54,049 nucleotides of DNA from JAICYJ01 sp035473255 (GCA_035473255.1 DATIOK010000024.1:1-54049), one strand, 5' to 3'; positions 34,801-42,573 are shown, counted from the stretch's first letter. Notes: generated from the sequence alone by a model not told the origin. Numbers and translations: made by a program.

Positions 34801-35968
34801 CCGCGCGCGGGACCGGGTGCAGCCGGCGAAGCGCCTCGGCCAGCGCCTCCAGGGCGGCCAGGTTGTGTCCCTCGAGCACGTCGTCCACGTGGCGCAGCGC
34901 GATCTGCATGCCGCCCGCGAGCGGCTCGAATCCCTCGTGGCCCTTCAGCGGGTTGACCCACATCAGCGTGTCGGCCTGCCTGGCGATCGTCGCCAGCTCG
35001 CCGTCCAGCAGCGCCAGGTCGCCGCGTTCCCAGCCGTCGGACGCGATCACGACAACTGCACCGCGGGTGAGGCCGCGGCGGCCGAACACGCGGTTGTAGG
35101 CGGCCAGCGACTCGCCGATACGGGTGCCCCCGCCCCAGTCCGACAGAGCCATGCTGGCGCGGGCCATGGCCACGTCGGGGTCGCGTCCGGCCAGGTGCGG
35201 TGTGAGGCGGGTGAGCCGGGTGCCGAAGGCGAACGCCTCGACGTACCGTGAGGCGCCCTCGCGGGCCGACAGCGCCTGCAGGAACATGACCAGGGCACGG
35301 GCGTAGGGCTCCATCGAGCCGGACACGTCCACCAGCACCACCAGCTTGCGCGGCACCAGCTTGGGCCGCCGCCAGCGGCGGTCGAGCGGGATCCCCTCGG
35401 AGCGCATCGACTGGCGCAGCGTGTTGCGCTGGTCGAGCACGCCGGGGGCATGCGCGGGCTGGAGCCGGCGAGAGCGGCGCACCGGGTGCAGCGCCGCAAG
35501 GTCGTCCATCAGCCGGCGCACGCGGCGCAGCTCGTCGTTGGTCATGTGGGCGAAGTCGCGGTGGCGCAGCAGCTCATCACGCGCGGCGGCGACGCCGTGC
35601 ATCTTGCCGTCGTGCTCGTCGTCGGGACCGGCAACGGCGCCCTCCTCCGACCCGGGCGGGGGTGGCAGCATCGGGCGCTCCTGGCTGAGCAGGTCACCCG
35701 AGGCGTCGGAAGGCTCGCGCGGCTCCCGCTCCCAGTAGGCGGTGAAGGCGGCGTCGAAGATGTCGAGGTGGTCGTGGCGCGCGACCAGGGTGCACCGGAG
35801 CGCGTGGTAGACCTGCTCACGGTCGGCCAGGTCGACCAGCGCCAGCCCGCGCATGGCGTCCTGCAGCCGGCCGGGGCCGACCTCGAGGCCGGCCTCGCGC
35901 AGGATCCGGCCGAAGGTGACCAGCTTGCGGGTGACCGCGTCGCCGGGGTTTGGGGATGGTCCGGCCAT
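34784..35968 (-). CDS. VWA-domain protein, CoxE-like
   Basis: A 394-residue CoxE-like protein with a C-terminal von Willebrand A domain. The metal-ion-dependent adhesion site is DVSGSM near residue 215, with GGGTRIGESL (Thr of MIDAS) and VVIASDGWERGD (Asp of MIDAS) following. The N-terminal half is helical and charged. In CO dehydrogenase operons CoxE works with a MoxR ATPase (CoxD) in metallocofactor maturation; here the ATPase is encoded immediately upstream (1 nt apart). The pair could serve the molybdenum hydroxylase at 21137-24710, but this is inference. Confidence 0.9.
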   Translation of the reverse strand: MAGPSPNPGDAVTRKLVTFGRILREAGLEVGPGRLQDAMRGLALVDLADREQVYHALRCTLVARHDHLDIFDAAFTAYWEREPREPSDASGDLLSQERPMLPPPPGSEEGAVAGPDDEHDGKMHGVAAARDELLRHRDFAHMTNDELRRVRRLMDDLAALHPVRRSRRLQPAHAPGVLDQRNTLRQSMRSEGIPLDRRWRRPKLVPRKLVVLVDVSGSMEPYARALVMFLQALSAREGASRYVEAFAFGTRLTRLTPHLAGRDPDVAMARASMALSDWGGGTRIGESLAAYNRVFGRRGLTRGAVVVIASDGWERGDLALLDGELATIARQADTLMWVNPLKGHEGFEPLAGGMQIALRHVDDVLEGHNLAALEALAEALRRLHPVPRAVSRGA

Positions 35969-35969
35969 C

Positions 35970-36863
35970 TCAGGTACCGCGGGCTTCGCCGACCAGCTCG
36001 CGCAGGCCGGCGTCGCGGACGCGCTCGACGTCCTCGTGGTACTTCAGCACCGAGCCGAGGGTTGCGTCCACCACGCCGGCGTCCAGCTCCTGCTGGCCGA
36101 GGGCGAGCAGCGCCTGCGTCCAGTCGATCGTCTCGGCCACGCCGGGCGACTTGGCCAGGTCGAGCCGGCGCAGCTCCTGCACGAAGGCGGCGGCCTCGGC
36201 GGCCAGGCGCTCCGGCACGCCGGGCACGCGGGCGCGCACGATCTCGATCTCGCGCTCCAGCGAGGGGTGCCCGATCCAGTGATAGAGGCAGCGGCGCTTG
36301 AGGGCGTCGTGCAGCTCGCGCGTGCGGTTCGACGTGAGGATCACCAGCGGCCGCCGGGCGGCCCGGATCGTGCCGATCTCGGGGATCGTGACCTGGAAGT
36401 CGGAGAGCAGCTCCAGCAGGAAGGCCTCGAACTCGTCGTCGGCGCGGTCGATCTCGTCGATCAGCAGCACCGGCGGCTGCGGGTCGTCATTCTCGATGGC
36501 GTCGAGCAGCGGCCGGCGTTCGAGGAACTCCCGGCCGAACAGCTCATGCAGGCGCTCCTTGCCACCGCCGGCCTGGGCGGACTCGAGCGTGCGGATGTAG
36601 AGCAGCTGGCGGGCGTAGCTCCAGTCGTAGAGCGCGTGCGCGACGTCGATACCCTCGTAGCACTGCAGCCGGATCAGGCGGCCGCCGGTGATGTCGGCGA
36701 GCACCTTGGCCAGCTCGGTCTTGCCGACGCCCGCCTCACCCTCCAGCAGCAGCGGCTTCTCGAGCACCAGCGACAGGTGCAGCACGGTGGCCAGCCCGCG
36801 ATCGGCCAGGTAGGCGTGTTCGCGGAGCGACTCGGACAGCGCGTCGACGGCGTCAGGCGGCAT
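35970..36863 (-). CDS. MoxR-family AAA+ ATPase, CoxD-like
   Basis: A 297-residue AAA+ ATPase. Walker A GEAGVGKTE is at 42-50, Walker B LLIDEIDRADDEF near 133, sensor 1 LTSNRTRELHDAL. It belongs to the MoxR group, which works with VWA proteins to assemble or activate metalloenzymes or other complexes. The start ATG 36863 follows a leaderless-type TATCGT box. It forms a two-gene operon with the CoxE-like gene. Confidence 0.93.
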   Translation of the reverse strand: MPPDAVDALSESLREHAYLADRGLATVLHLSLVLEKPLLLEGEAGVGKTELAKVLADITGGRLIRLQCYEGIDVAHALYDWSYARQLLYIRTLESAQAGGGKERLHELFGREFLERRPLLDAIENDDPQPPVLLIDEIDRADDEFEAFLLELLSDFQVTIPEIGTIRAARRPLVILTSNRTRELHDALKRRCLYHWIGHPSLEREIEIVRARVPGVPERLAAEAAAFVQELRRLDLAKSPGVAETIDWTQALLALGQQELDAGVVDATLGSVLKYHEDVERVRDAGLRELVGEARGT

Positions 36864-36869
36864 GGCTCC

Positions 36870-36875
36870 ACGATA
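36870..36875 (-). promoter_or_regulatory. -10 box of the MoxR-VWA operon (leaderless type)
   Basis: TATCGT on the minus strand, 6 nt before ATG 36863. Confidence 0.5.
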
Positions 36876-36904
36876 CCAGGGAGGTTTCGCGCGACCCGCA
36901 GCCC

Positions 36905-36920
36905 GTCACGCCCGCGTGAC
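36905..36920. other. Palindrome between the SDR and MoxR genes
   Basis: GTCACG-CCCG-CGTGAC, a perfect 6-bp inverted repeat with a 4-nt centre. It lies 42 bp upstream of the MoxR start and 45 bp past the SDR stop. It could be an operator for the MoxR operon or a weak terminator for the SDR operon. The remaining ~100 bp of this gap shows nothing else. Confidence 0.4.
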
Positions 36921-36964
36921 GCAACACCTGCACCGGTTTTGCATTCGTGGCAGATGTCGCCAGG

Positions 36965-37714
36965 TTAGCTGGTGATGCCCGGCAGTGAGGTGTGGGTGTT
37001 GTCGATGCCGCCGTCGATCACGATCGTCTGGCCCGTGATGTAGCGCGCCTGCGGCGATGCCAGGAAGGCGATCGTGTCGGCCACCTCCTCCGGGCTGCCC
37101 AGCCGCCGCATCGGCACCAGCTTGGCCAGCTCATCCAGGTCGTCGCCGTACTGGCGCATCCCCTCGGTATCGATCCAGCCCGGCGCGACGCAGACGACGC
37201 CGATGTCGTACTTGCCCCACTCCACCGACAGCACCCGCGCCAGCGCCTCGGTGCCGGCCCGCGCCGCGGACGAGTGCGCCATCCCGGGGATGCCGCGCGT
37301 CGGGCACAGCACGATCGAGATGATGCGTCCGCCGCCGTGCTCGATCATCCACCGCTTCGCCACCTGCTGAGTGAGGTACCAGGGCGCGTCCAGGTTCAGC
37401 CGCCGCACCGCCGCCCACCCGTTCGGCGAGATCTCCTCGGCTGGCGCCATGAACTGCCCGCCGGCGTTGTTGACCAGCACGTCGACGCGTCCGAACCGCT
37501 CCAGTGCCAGGTTGATCAGCGCGTCCGCCACCTCGGGCTCGCGGATGTCGCCGGACAGCACCGCGCAGTCATCGCCGATCCGCCCTCGCACCTCCTCCAG
37601 CGGCTCCGGCCTGCGGCCGGCGATCACCACCCGGCAGCCGTCGCGGTGCAGCGCCAGCGCCGCCGCCCGGCCGATGCCAGTACCGCCGCCGGTGACGATC
37701 GCGACGCGGCTCAC
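36965..37714 (-). CDS. Atypical SDR, 2,4-dienoyl-CoA-reductase-like
   Basis: A 249-residue SDR. It has the cofactor motif TGGGTGIG (8-15) and NNAGGQF, but where classical SDRs have the catalytic YxxxK it reads GMAHSSAARAGTEAL: no Tyr and Arg in place of Lys. The same GMxHxxAARAG pattern occurs in a subgroup related to 2,4-dienoyl-CoA reductases. The coupling to an enoyl-CoA hydratase gene (GTGA overlap) supports a role on CoA esters in unsaturated fatty acid or related acyl-CoA breakdown. The GTG start at 37714 lies in the hydratase stop. Confidence 0.88.
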   Translation of the reverse strand: MSRVAIVTGGGTGIGRAAALALHRDGCRVVIAGRRPEPLEEVRGRIGDDCAVLSGDIREPEVADALINLALERFGRVDVLVNNAGGQFMAPAEEISPNGWAAVRRLNLDAPWYLTQQVAKRWMIEHGGGRIISIVLCPTRGIPGMAHSSAARAGTEALARVLSVEWGKYDIGVVCVAPGWIDTEGMRQYGDDLDELAKLVPMRRLGSPEEVADTIAFLASPQARYITGQTIVIDGGIDNTHTSLPGITS

Positions 37715-38448
37715 CGGTCCGCCCGGTAGCTGTCGGCGCTGTGCGCGAGCATTCCCTGTGCCAGCCGCTCCGCCGCCAGCGATCCGGCCAGCGACATCTC
37801 CGCCGACCGGTCGATCAGCTCACGCGTGATCTGCAGCGCGGCCTGCGGCTGCTCCGCCAGCTTCTGTGCCCACTCCAGCGCCGCCGTCTCGGCCTCGCCC
37901 GCCGGCACCACCCGGTTGACCACGCCCAGCTCCAGCGCGCGGGCCGCGTCGAACCGCTCGCCCAGCAGGATCAGCTGCTTCGCGCGGGCCGTGCCCAGCA
38001 GCCGCACCAGCCGTGACATGCCACCGGCGCTGGGCAGGATCCCCAGCGACACCTCCGGCAGCCCGAACCTGGCCGTCTCATCGGCCACCCGCAGGTCGGC
38101 CGACAGCGCCAGCTCGAGTCCGCCCCCGATCGCCCAGCCCGAGATGGCCGCGATCGACGGCTGCGGCAGCTCGGGCAGCAGCTCCCAGATCCGGCCCGGC
38201 CCGCGGTAGTAGCGGATCGTCTGCTCGGGGCTGGGATCGGTGAACTCCGTCAGGTCAGCCCCGGCCGAGAACGCCTTCGCGGAGCCGGCCAGCACCACCA
38301 CCCTGCTGCCCGCGACGTCGTCCGAGCCGAGCGCGGCGATCAGCTGCGCGGCCATCTGCTCGCTGAGCGCATTCAGCTTGGCCTCCCGCTGCAGCCGCAC
38401 GATGCAGACCTCGCCGTCCCGCGTGGTTGTGACCATCTCCTCGCCCAT
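37711..38448 (-). CDS. Enoyl-CoA hydratase/isomerase family protein
   Basis: A 245-residue crotonase-fold protein. The oxyanion-hole segments are AFSAGADLTEF and AISGWAIGGGLELALS, followed by FGLPEVSLGILPSAGG with the Glu typical of hydratases. CoA-ester substrate unknown. ATG 38448 is preceded by a leaderless-type TATGTT box; a second ATG lies 4 codons in. It is co-translated with the atypical SDR and may form a two-step module on acyl-CoA. Confidence 0.92.
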   Translation of the reverse strand: MGEEMVTTTRDGEVCIVRLQREAKLNALSEQMAAQLIAALGSDDVAGSRVVVLAGSAKAFSAGADLTEFTDPSPEQTIRYYRGPGRIWELLPELPQPSIAAISGWAIGGGLELALSADLRVADETARFGLPEVSLGILPSAGGMSRLVRLLGTARAKQLILLGERFDAARALELGVVNRVVPAGEAETAALEWAQKLAEQPQAALQITRELIDRSAEMSLAGSLAAERLAQGMLAHSADSYRADR

Positions 38449-38456
38449 GCCTGGCG

Positions 38457-38462
38457 AACATA
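38457..38462 (-). promoter_or_regulatory. -10 box of the enoyl-CoA hydratase operon (leaderless type)
   Basis: TATGTT on the minus strand, 8 nt before ATG 38448. Confidence 0.45.
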
Positions 38463-38527
38463 GCCGACCTCGGTCGGCCCGTGCCGAAGGTTCAGTCGCC
38501 TCGCGGGCATGCCGATACACGTCTCAC

Positions 38528-39550
38528 ATGTCAACCCGGCGCAGCATCCCCGAGCGCGACCGGCGTGAGCTCGAAGTTCTGCACCGCGTCGCCGTCGCGC
38601 TGACACAGTCGCTCTCGACGACGGACGTCCTGCGCGCCCTGACGCGCGAGCTGGTGTCGGGTGTCGAGCGCGCCTCCGAGTGCGCCATCTCCCTCTGGGA
38701 CAGGCAGCGCGACCTGCTGATCGACGCCGCCGCGCACACGGTGCACGGCCCGCCGGCCTGGCCCCGCGGCCAGGTCGAGAACCCGCTCGATGAGTACCCC
38801 GCCACCCGTGCGCTGCTGAAGCGCGGCCGCGGCTGGGGCGAGTACCGGATGTCCGATCCCGACCTCAGCAGCAACGACCGGGCCGTGCTGGAGCTGTGGG
38901 GCTGGCGTTCCATGATCGAGCTGCCGCTGGTGGTCGAGGGCCGCTCCGTCGGCCTGATCGAGGTGGCCGACTACCGGTCCTCGCGGGTATGGTCGCAGCG
39001 CGACATCGCCTTCTGCCAGACGATCGCCAGCCAGGCCGCGATGGCCGTGCGAAACGCACAGCTGTACGAGGGGCTGCAGGAGCAGGCCGACCGCGACTCC
39101 CTGACCGATCTGCTCAACCACCGCGCCTTCTACCAGCGACTGGGCCAGGAGCTGAGCCGCGCCCAGCGCGACGGCACCCGGGTCGGGGTGATCACGCTCG
39201 ACCTCGATAACTTCAAGGCCCTGAACGACTCGCGCGGCCACCTGGCCGGCGACAAGGCGCTGGTGCTGGTGGCCTCGGCGATCCTCGGCTGCGCGCGCCA
39301 GAGCGACGTGGCCGGCCGCCTGGGCGGCGACGAGTTCGCGCTGATCCTGCCCGGCGTCGGCGACGAGATCGAGCTGGTGGGGCGGCGGGTGCTGGCCGCC
39401 ATCACGTCCAAGGCGGGCGCCGGTGCCTCGCTCGGCATCACCATCGCGGAGCCGGGTGAGACCGATCCGCTGCTGGTGATGGCGCGGGCCGATCGTTCCC
39501 TGCTCGAGGCCAAGCGCGCCGGCAAACGGACATACAGGCTGTCGGCATGA
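38528..39550 (+). CDS. GAF-GGDEF diguanylate cyclase (first copy)
   Basis: A 340-residue cytoplasmic protein: a short N-terminal helix, a GAF domain over about residues 20-170 and a GGDEF domain over about 180-340. The signature RLGGDEF near residue 265 is intact, and RQSD lies exactly five residues before GGDEF, matching the inhibitory I-site RxxD. It is predicted to make cyclic di-GMP and to be product-inhibited. The signal sensed by GAF is unknown. ATG 38528 is chosen over longer frames overlapping the divergent hydratase; GATACA lies 8 nt before it. The end overlaps the second copy by ATGA. Confidence 0.93.
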   Translation: MSTRRSIPERDRRELEVLHRVAVALTQSLSTTDVLRALTRELVSGVERASECAISLWDRQRDLLIDAAAHTVHGPPAWPRGQVENPLDEYPATRALLKRGRGWGEYRMSDPDLSSNDRAVLELWGWRSMIELPLVVEGRSVGLIEVADYRSSRVWSQRDIAFCQTIASQAAMAVRNAQLYEGLQEQADRDSLTDLLNHRAFYQRLGQELSRAQRDGTRVGVITLDLDNFKALNDSRGHLAGDKALVLVASAILGCARQSDVAGRLGGDEFALILPGVGDEIELVGRRVLAAITSKAGAGASLGITIAEPGETDPLLVMARADRSLLEAKRAGKRTYRLSA

Positions 39551-40566
39551 CGCGCCGGTTCACACAGGGCGACCGCAACCGGCGGGAGCTGGAGGTGCTG
39601 CATCGCCTCGCTGTGGAGCTTCCTCGCACGCCGACCGTGACCGGGGTCACCGACCTGCTGGCCGAGCATCTGGTGCTTGCCACGCAGCGCGCCGGCGAGT
39701 GCACGATCTCGTCCTGGGACGTGGGCCGCGACCAGCTCACGATCATGTCCGTCTACGAGCTTGGCACCGGCATCGCCGAGGATCAGCGAGGGGAGCAGTT
39801 CATGCTGGACGACTGGCCGCACAGCCGCGCCCTGCTGGCCGAAGGCAGTGCCTACGGCGAGTACCGCCGCGACGACCCCGACTGGAACCAGCGCGTGCGC
39901 GACCAGCTGGACGAGTGGGGCTGGCAGACCTGGATCGCGCTGCCGCTGGCGGTCGAGGCGCGCTCGGTGGGCCTGATCGAGGTGGTCGACCACCAGAGCG
40001 ACGAGCGGTGGTCGCCGCACGACATCGCCTTCTGTCAGACGATCGCCGGCCAGGCCGCGATGGCCGTGCGAAGCGCGCAGCTGCGTGAGGGCATCCGCCG
40101 GCAGGTGCTGCACGATCAGCTGACCGGCCTGCTCAGCCATCGGGGACTGCACGAGCAGCTGGAGACGAGCCTGGTCGCGGCCAACGCCGGCGGCGGTGAG
40201 CTATCGGTCGTGGCCTTCGACCTGGACGGCTTCCGGACGGTCAACGACCGCGACGGGCACGCGGCCGGCGATCTGGTGCTGCGCCGCGTCGCCGACGTGC
40301 TGCGCGAGGAGTCGCGCGACTGCGACATCGCCGCGCGCATCGGCGGAGACGAGTTCCTGCTGGTGCTGCCCGGGGTGGGCGGAGACGGCCCCGCCATCGC
40401 CGACCGCGTCGTCCGCCGGATGGCGGAGCGCACCGGCGTATCATTTTCAGCCGGCGTGGCGCAGGCGCAGCCGCGAGAGCTGGACGCACGCGTGCTGATC
40501 GACCGCGCCCGGAGCGCGCTGCTGGAATCCCGGCGCTCGAAGGCCCGCCGGCGCCGCTCCGCCTGA
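39547..40566 (+). CDS. GAF-GGDEF diguanylate cyclase (second copy)
   Basis: A 339-residue paralogue of the gene just before it, with the same domain order. Shared stretches include RRELEVLHRLAVEL, GLIEVVDHQS, DIAFCQTIAGQAAMAV and the GGDEF region. RIGGDEF is intact near residue 265 and RDCD forms an I-site five residues upstream. The GAF domains differ more than the surrounding parts (for example the 60-100 region), which suggests a different ligand. Co-translation by ATGA makes hetero-oligomers possible. The C-terminal tail is very basic (RRSKARRRRSA). Confidence 0.93.
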   Translation: MTRRFTQGDRNRRELEVLHRLAVELPRTPTVTGVTDLLAEHLVLATQRAGECTISSWDVGRDQLTIMSVYELGTGIAEDQRGEQFMLDDWPHSRALLAEGSAYGEYRRDDPDWNQRVRDQLDEWGWQTWIALPLAVEARSVGLIEVVDHQSDERWSPHDIAFCQTIAGQAAMAVRSAQLREGIRRQVLHDQLTGLLSHRGLHEQLETSLVAANAGGGELSVVAFDLDGFRTVNDRDGHAAGDLVLRRVADVLREESRDCDIAARIGGDEFLLVLPGVGGDGPAIADRVVRRMAERTGVSFSAGVAQAQPRELDARVLIDRARSALLESRRSKARRRRSA

Positions 40567-40591
40567 GCTTCATTCCGGCGGATCACGCATC

Positions 40592-40597
40592 TACACT
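40592..40597 (+). promoter_or_regulatory. -10 box of the HNH nuclease gene
   Basis: TACACT, 29 nt before the proposed ATC start. It leaves a leader of about 23 nt that contains the Shine-Dalgarno at 40615-40624. Confidence 0.5.
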
Positions 40598-40614
40598 GCG
40601 GTCAACACCAGCGT

Positions 40615-40624
40615 GGAGGTGATC
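40615..40624 (+). promoter_or_regulatory. Near-perfect Shine-Dalgarno of the HNH gene
   Basis: GGAGGTGATC matches the 16S anti-Shine-Dalgarno over ten bases. Counting from GGAGG there are 7 nt to the in-frame ATC at 40627, the optimal spacing, while the first in-frame ATG (40654) is 34 nt away. Confidence 0.7.
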
Positions 40625-40626
40625 AG

Positions 40627-41154
40627 ATCCGCTGCCTGCTGCTTGATGCGACCATGCGACCGACCAGCCTCGTCTCGCGCGAGCGCGCGGTGACGCTGGT
40701 GGTCTGCGGCCACGCGCAGGTGATCGCGGAGGACGAGTCGGTGGTGTACCGCTCCCAGCATCTGCGGCTGGCGCTGCCCGTGATCCTGCAGGTGCCGGCC
40801 TACGTGGAGCTGCGCCCGATCGTCAAGCACACAGTGGTGCGGCGGGTGCTGTTTTGCCGCGACAACTGGCGCTGCGCCTACTGCGGCCGCGACGGCGGGC
40901 CGCGCGATCTGACCGTCGACCACGTGAAGCCGCTGTCGCGCGGCGGCGAGCATGCCTGGGACAACGTGGTGGCGGCCTGCCGCCGCTGCAACCACCGCAA
41001 GGGCAGCCGGCTCCCCTACGAGGCGGGCATGTACCCGCGCAACGTGCCGAAGCGGCCGGACATGGTGCAGGTGGCGTGGGCCGGGCGGCTGACGCACCCG
41101 TTGCAGCGGCAGTACGTCGCACAGTGGCACAAGGTGCCCGAGGCCGCCCTCTGA
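40627..41154 (+). CDS. HNH endonuclease family protein, apparent ATC start
   Basis: HNH protein of the common actinobacterial type. The N-terminal part IRCLLLDATMRPTSLVSRER aligns with the usual M-R-x-L-V-L-N-A-x-Y-E-P start of the family, with Ile (ATC) exactly where Met belongs. The zinc/HNH part is CRDNWRCAYCGRDGG, LTVDHVKPLSRGG, and AACRRCNHRKGSR: two CxxC pairs plus the catalytic His. The frame has no ATG, GTG or TTG between the upstream stop (40564) and ATG 40654, which would delete the first conserved strand. Length from ATC is 175 residues. Function of the family is unclear; DNA nicking or RNA processing is possible. Confidence 0.85.
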   Translation: MRCLLLDATMRPTSLVSRERAVTLVVCGHAQVIAEDESVVYRSQHLRLALPVILQVPAYVELRPIVKHTVVRRVLFCRDNWRCAYCGRDGGPRDLTVDHVKPLSRGGEHAWDNVVAACRRCNHRKGSRLPYEAGMYPRNVPKRPDMVQVAWAGRLTHPLQRQYVAQWHKVPEAAL

Positions 41155-41182
41155 ATGTGCGGCGCAACGCGCACTGACTGAA

Positions 41183-41212
41183 GGGAGCCGGCCCCCACAG
41201 CGGCGGGCTCCC
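41183..41212. terminator. Probable bidirectional terminator hairpin
   Basis: GGGAGCC (41183-41189) pairs with GGCTCCC (41206-41212) across a 16-nt loop, between the convergent HNH and aminotransferase genes. There is no T-tract. A second small inverted repeat, GCGGC/GCCGC, lies at 41221-41236. Confidence 0.5.
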
Positions 41213-41237
41213 GCCCGATTGCGGCGGTACGGCCGCC

Positions 41238-42107
41238 TCAGGTCTTAGCGCGTAATGCACTCTGCATCTCCCCCGCCACCGGCCCCGGCGCGCCATCCCC
41301 CACGGGCCGCTCGTCCAGCGTCACTACCGGCATCACCTCGCGCACGCTCGAGCTCGTGAACACCTCATCGGCCGCGAACAGCCGCTCGATCGCAAACGCA
41401 TCCTCCACCACCTCGATGCCGCGCGCCGCCGCCGCCGCCAGCAAGGTGTCGCGCGTGACCCCGGCCAGGATGCCCAGGTCGAGCCCGGGCGTGCACAGCT
41501 TCTCGGCCTCCGTGAACCACACGTTCGACGTCGGCCCCTCCAGCACGATCCCCTCGGCCGAGACGAACACCGCATCGTCGGCCCCGCGCCGGTGCGCCTC
41601 CCGCTGCGCCGCCATGTTCACCGCGTAGCTGGTCGACTTGACGCCCGGCAGCAGCCACGGCGACGAGCGCCGGGCGTGCGCGCCGATCGCCAGCTGCAGC
41701 GAGGCCAGCGCCACGCCGCGCCGGCGCTGCTGCTCGAGCCCGTCCGGCAGCGCCGTCACCAGCGCGAACCCGACGCCGTCCTGCTCCGCCTCGCGGCCGC
41801 CCGTCCACACCACCCGCAGCACGCAGCCCGGCGCCGCTGCCGCTGCCACCGCCTCCATCGCCAGCGGCCCCAGCCGGGCCGGGTCGGGCGCCGGCAGGCC
41901 CAGCACCTCGGCCGACCCCACCAGCCGCGCCAGGTGCGCGTCCAGCCGGAACGGCACCCCCTCGTAGACCCGCATCGTCTCGAACGCCGCCCGGCCCCGC
42001 AACACCCCCGCATCGTCCGCGTGCAGCAGCGGCTGCTCCGGGTCGACGACGCCGCGGCCGAGCAGCGCCACCGCCAGCGGCGCGTTGCGGGGAGAGGGCA
42101 CCGGCAT
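41238..42107 (-). CDS. PLP-dependent class IV aminotransferase (aminodeoxychorismate-lyase-like)
   Basis: A 289-residue fold-type IV PLP enzyme. The PLP Lys is K157 in LPGVKSTSYAVNM, and E190 in LEGPTSNVWF contacts the PLP ring nitrogen. The N-terminal DAGVLRGRAAFETMRVYEG is typical. Family members include PabC (folate synthesis), branched-chain aminotransferase IlvE and D-amino acid transaminase. The short N-terminus and VKSTSY motif favour PabC-like lyase, but an IlvE role is worth considering because no other ilvE candidate is seen among the BCAA genes in the window. Promoter overlaps that of rnhA. Confidence 0.85.
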   Translation of the reverse strand: MPVPSPRNAPLAVALLGRGVVDPEQPLLHADDAGVLRGRAAFETMRVYEGVPFRLDAHLARLVGSAEVLGLPAPDPARLGPLAMEAVAAAAAPGCVLRVVWTGGREAEQDGVGFALVTALPDGLEQQRRRGVALASLQLAIGAHARRSSPWLLPGVKSTSYAVNMAAQREAHRRGADDAVFVSAEGIVLEGPTSNVWFTEAEKLCTPGLDLGILAGVTRDTLLAAAAARGIEVVEDAFAIERLFAADEVFTSSSVREVMPVVTLDERPVGDGAPGPVAGEMQSALRAKT

Positions 42108-42114
42108 CGGGCTC

Positions 42115-42121
42115 TAGACTA
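42115..42121. promoter_or_regulatory. Overlapping divergent -10 boxes (rnhA and class IV aminotransferase)
   Basis: TAGACTA holds TAGACT on the plus strand (42115-42120), 6 nt before rnhA GTG 42127, and TAGTCT on the minus strand (42116-42121), 8 nt before ATG 42107. The boxes share five base pairs, so RNA polymerase can engage only one direction at a time. Confidence 0.65.
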
Positions 42122-42126
42122 GCGAC

Positions 42127-42573
42127 GTGGCCGAGGTCGTGGAACTGTGGACGGACGGCGCCTGCTCGGGGAATCCAGGGCCGGGTGGCTGGGGCGCGAT
42201 CCTGATCTGGAACGGTCACGAGCGCGAGCTGTCCGGCGGCGAGGCCGACACCACCAACAACCGCATGGAGCTGATGTCGGTGATCATGGGCCTGGCCGCC
42301 ATCACGCGGCCGATGGACGTCGTCATCAACACCGACTCCGCGTACGTGGAGCAGGCATTCACGAAGGGCTGGCTGGAGCAGTGGCAGCGAAACGGCTGGC
42401 GCACCGCCTCCAAGCAGGCCGTCAAGAACCAGGATCTGTGGCAGCGCCTGGCCGAGGAGGCGGCCCGTCACAACGTCAGCTTCCAGCGCGTGCGCGGCCA
42501 CACCGGCGTCGAGATGAACGAGCGCGCCGACCAGCTGGCCGTTGCCGAGCGCGACCGCTACGCCACGGTATGA
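42127..42573 (+). CDS. rnhA: Ribonuclease HI
   Basis: A 148-residue RNase HI, which cuts the RNA strand of RNA-DNA hybrids. The catalytic carboxylates are D10 (WTDGACSGNPGPGG), E48 (NNRMELM), D70 (NTDSAYV) and D135 (NERADQLA). The basic loop KGWLEQWQRNGW of E. coli-type enzymes is present. The GTG start sits 6 nt after a TAGACT box, so the mRNA should be leaderless. The stop overlaps the methyltransferase by ATGA. Confidence 0.96.
   Translation: MAEVVELWTDGACSGNPGPGGWGAILIWNGHERELSGGEADTTNNRMELMSVIMGLAAITRPMDVVINTDSAYVEQAFTKGWLEQWQRNGWRTASKQAVKNQDLWQRLAEEAARHNVSFQRVRGHTGVEMNERADQLAVAERDRYATV

Noticed and set aside
41238..42107. Confident naming as ilvE
   Set aside because: The sequence fits PabC-like class IV enzymes at least as well, and its genomic partner is rnhA rather than a BCAA gene.
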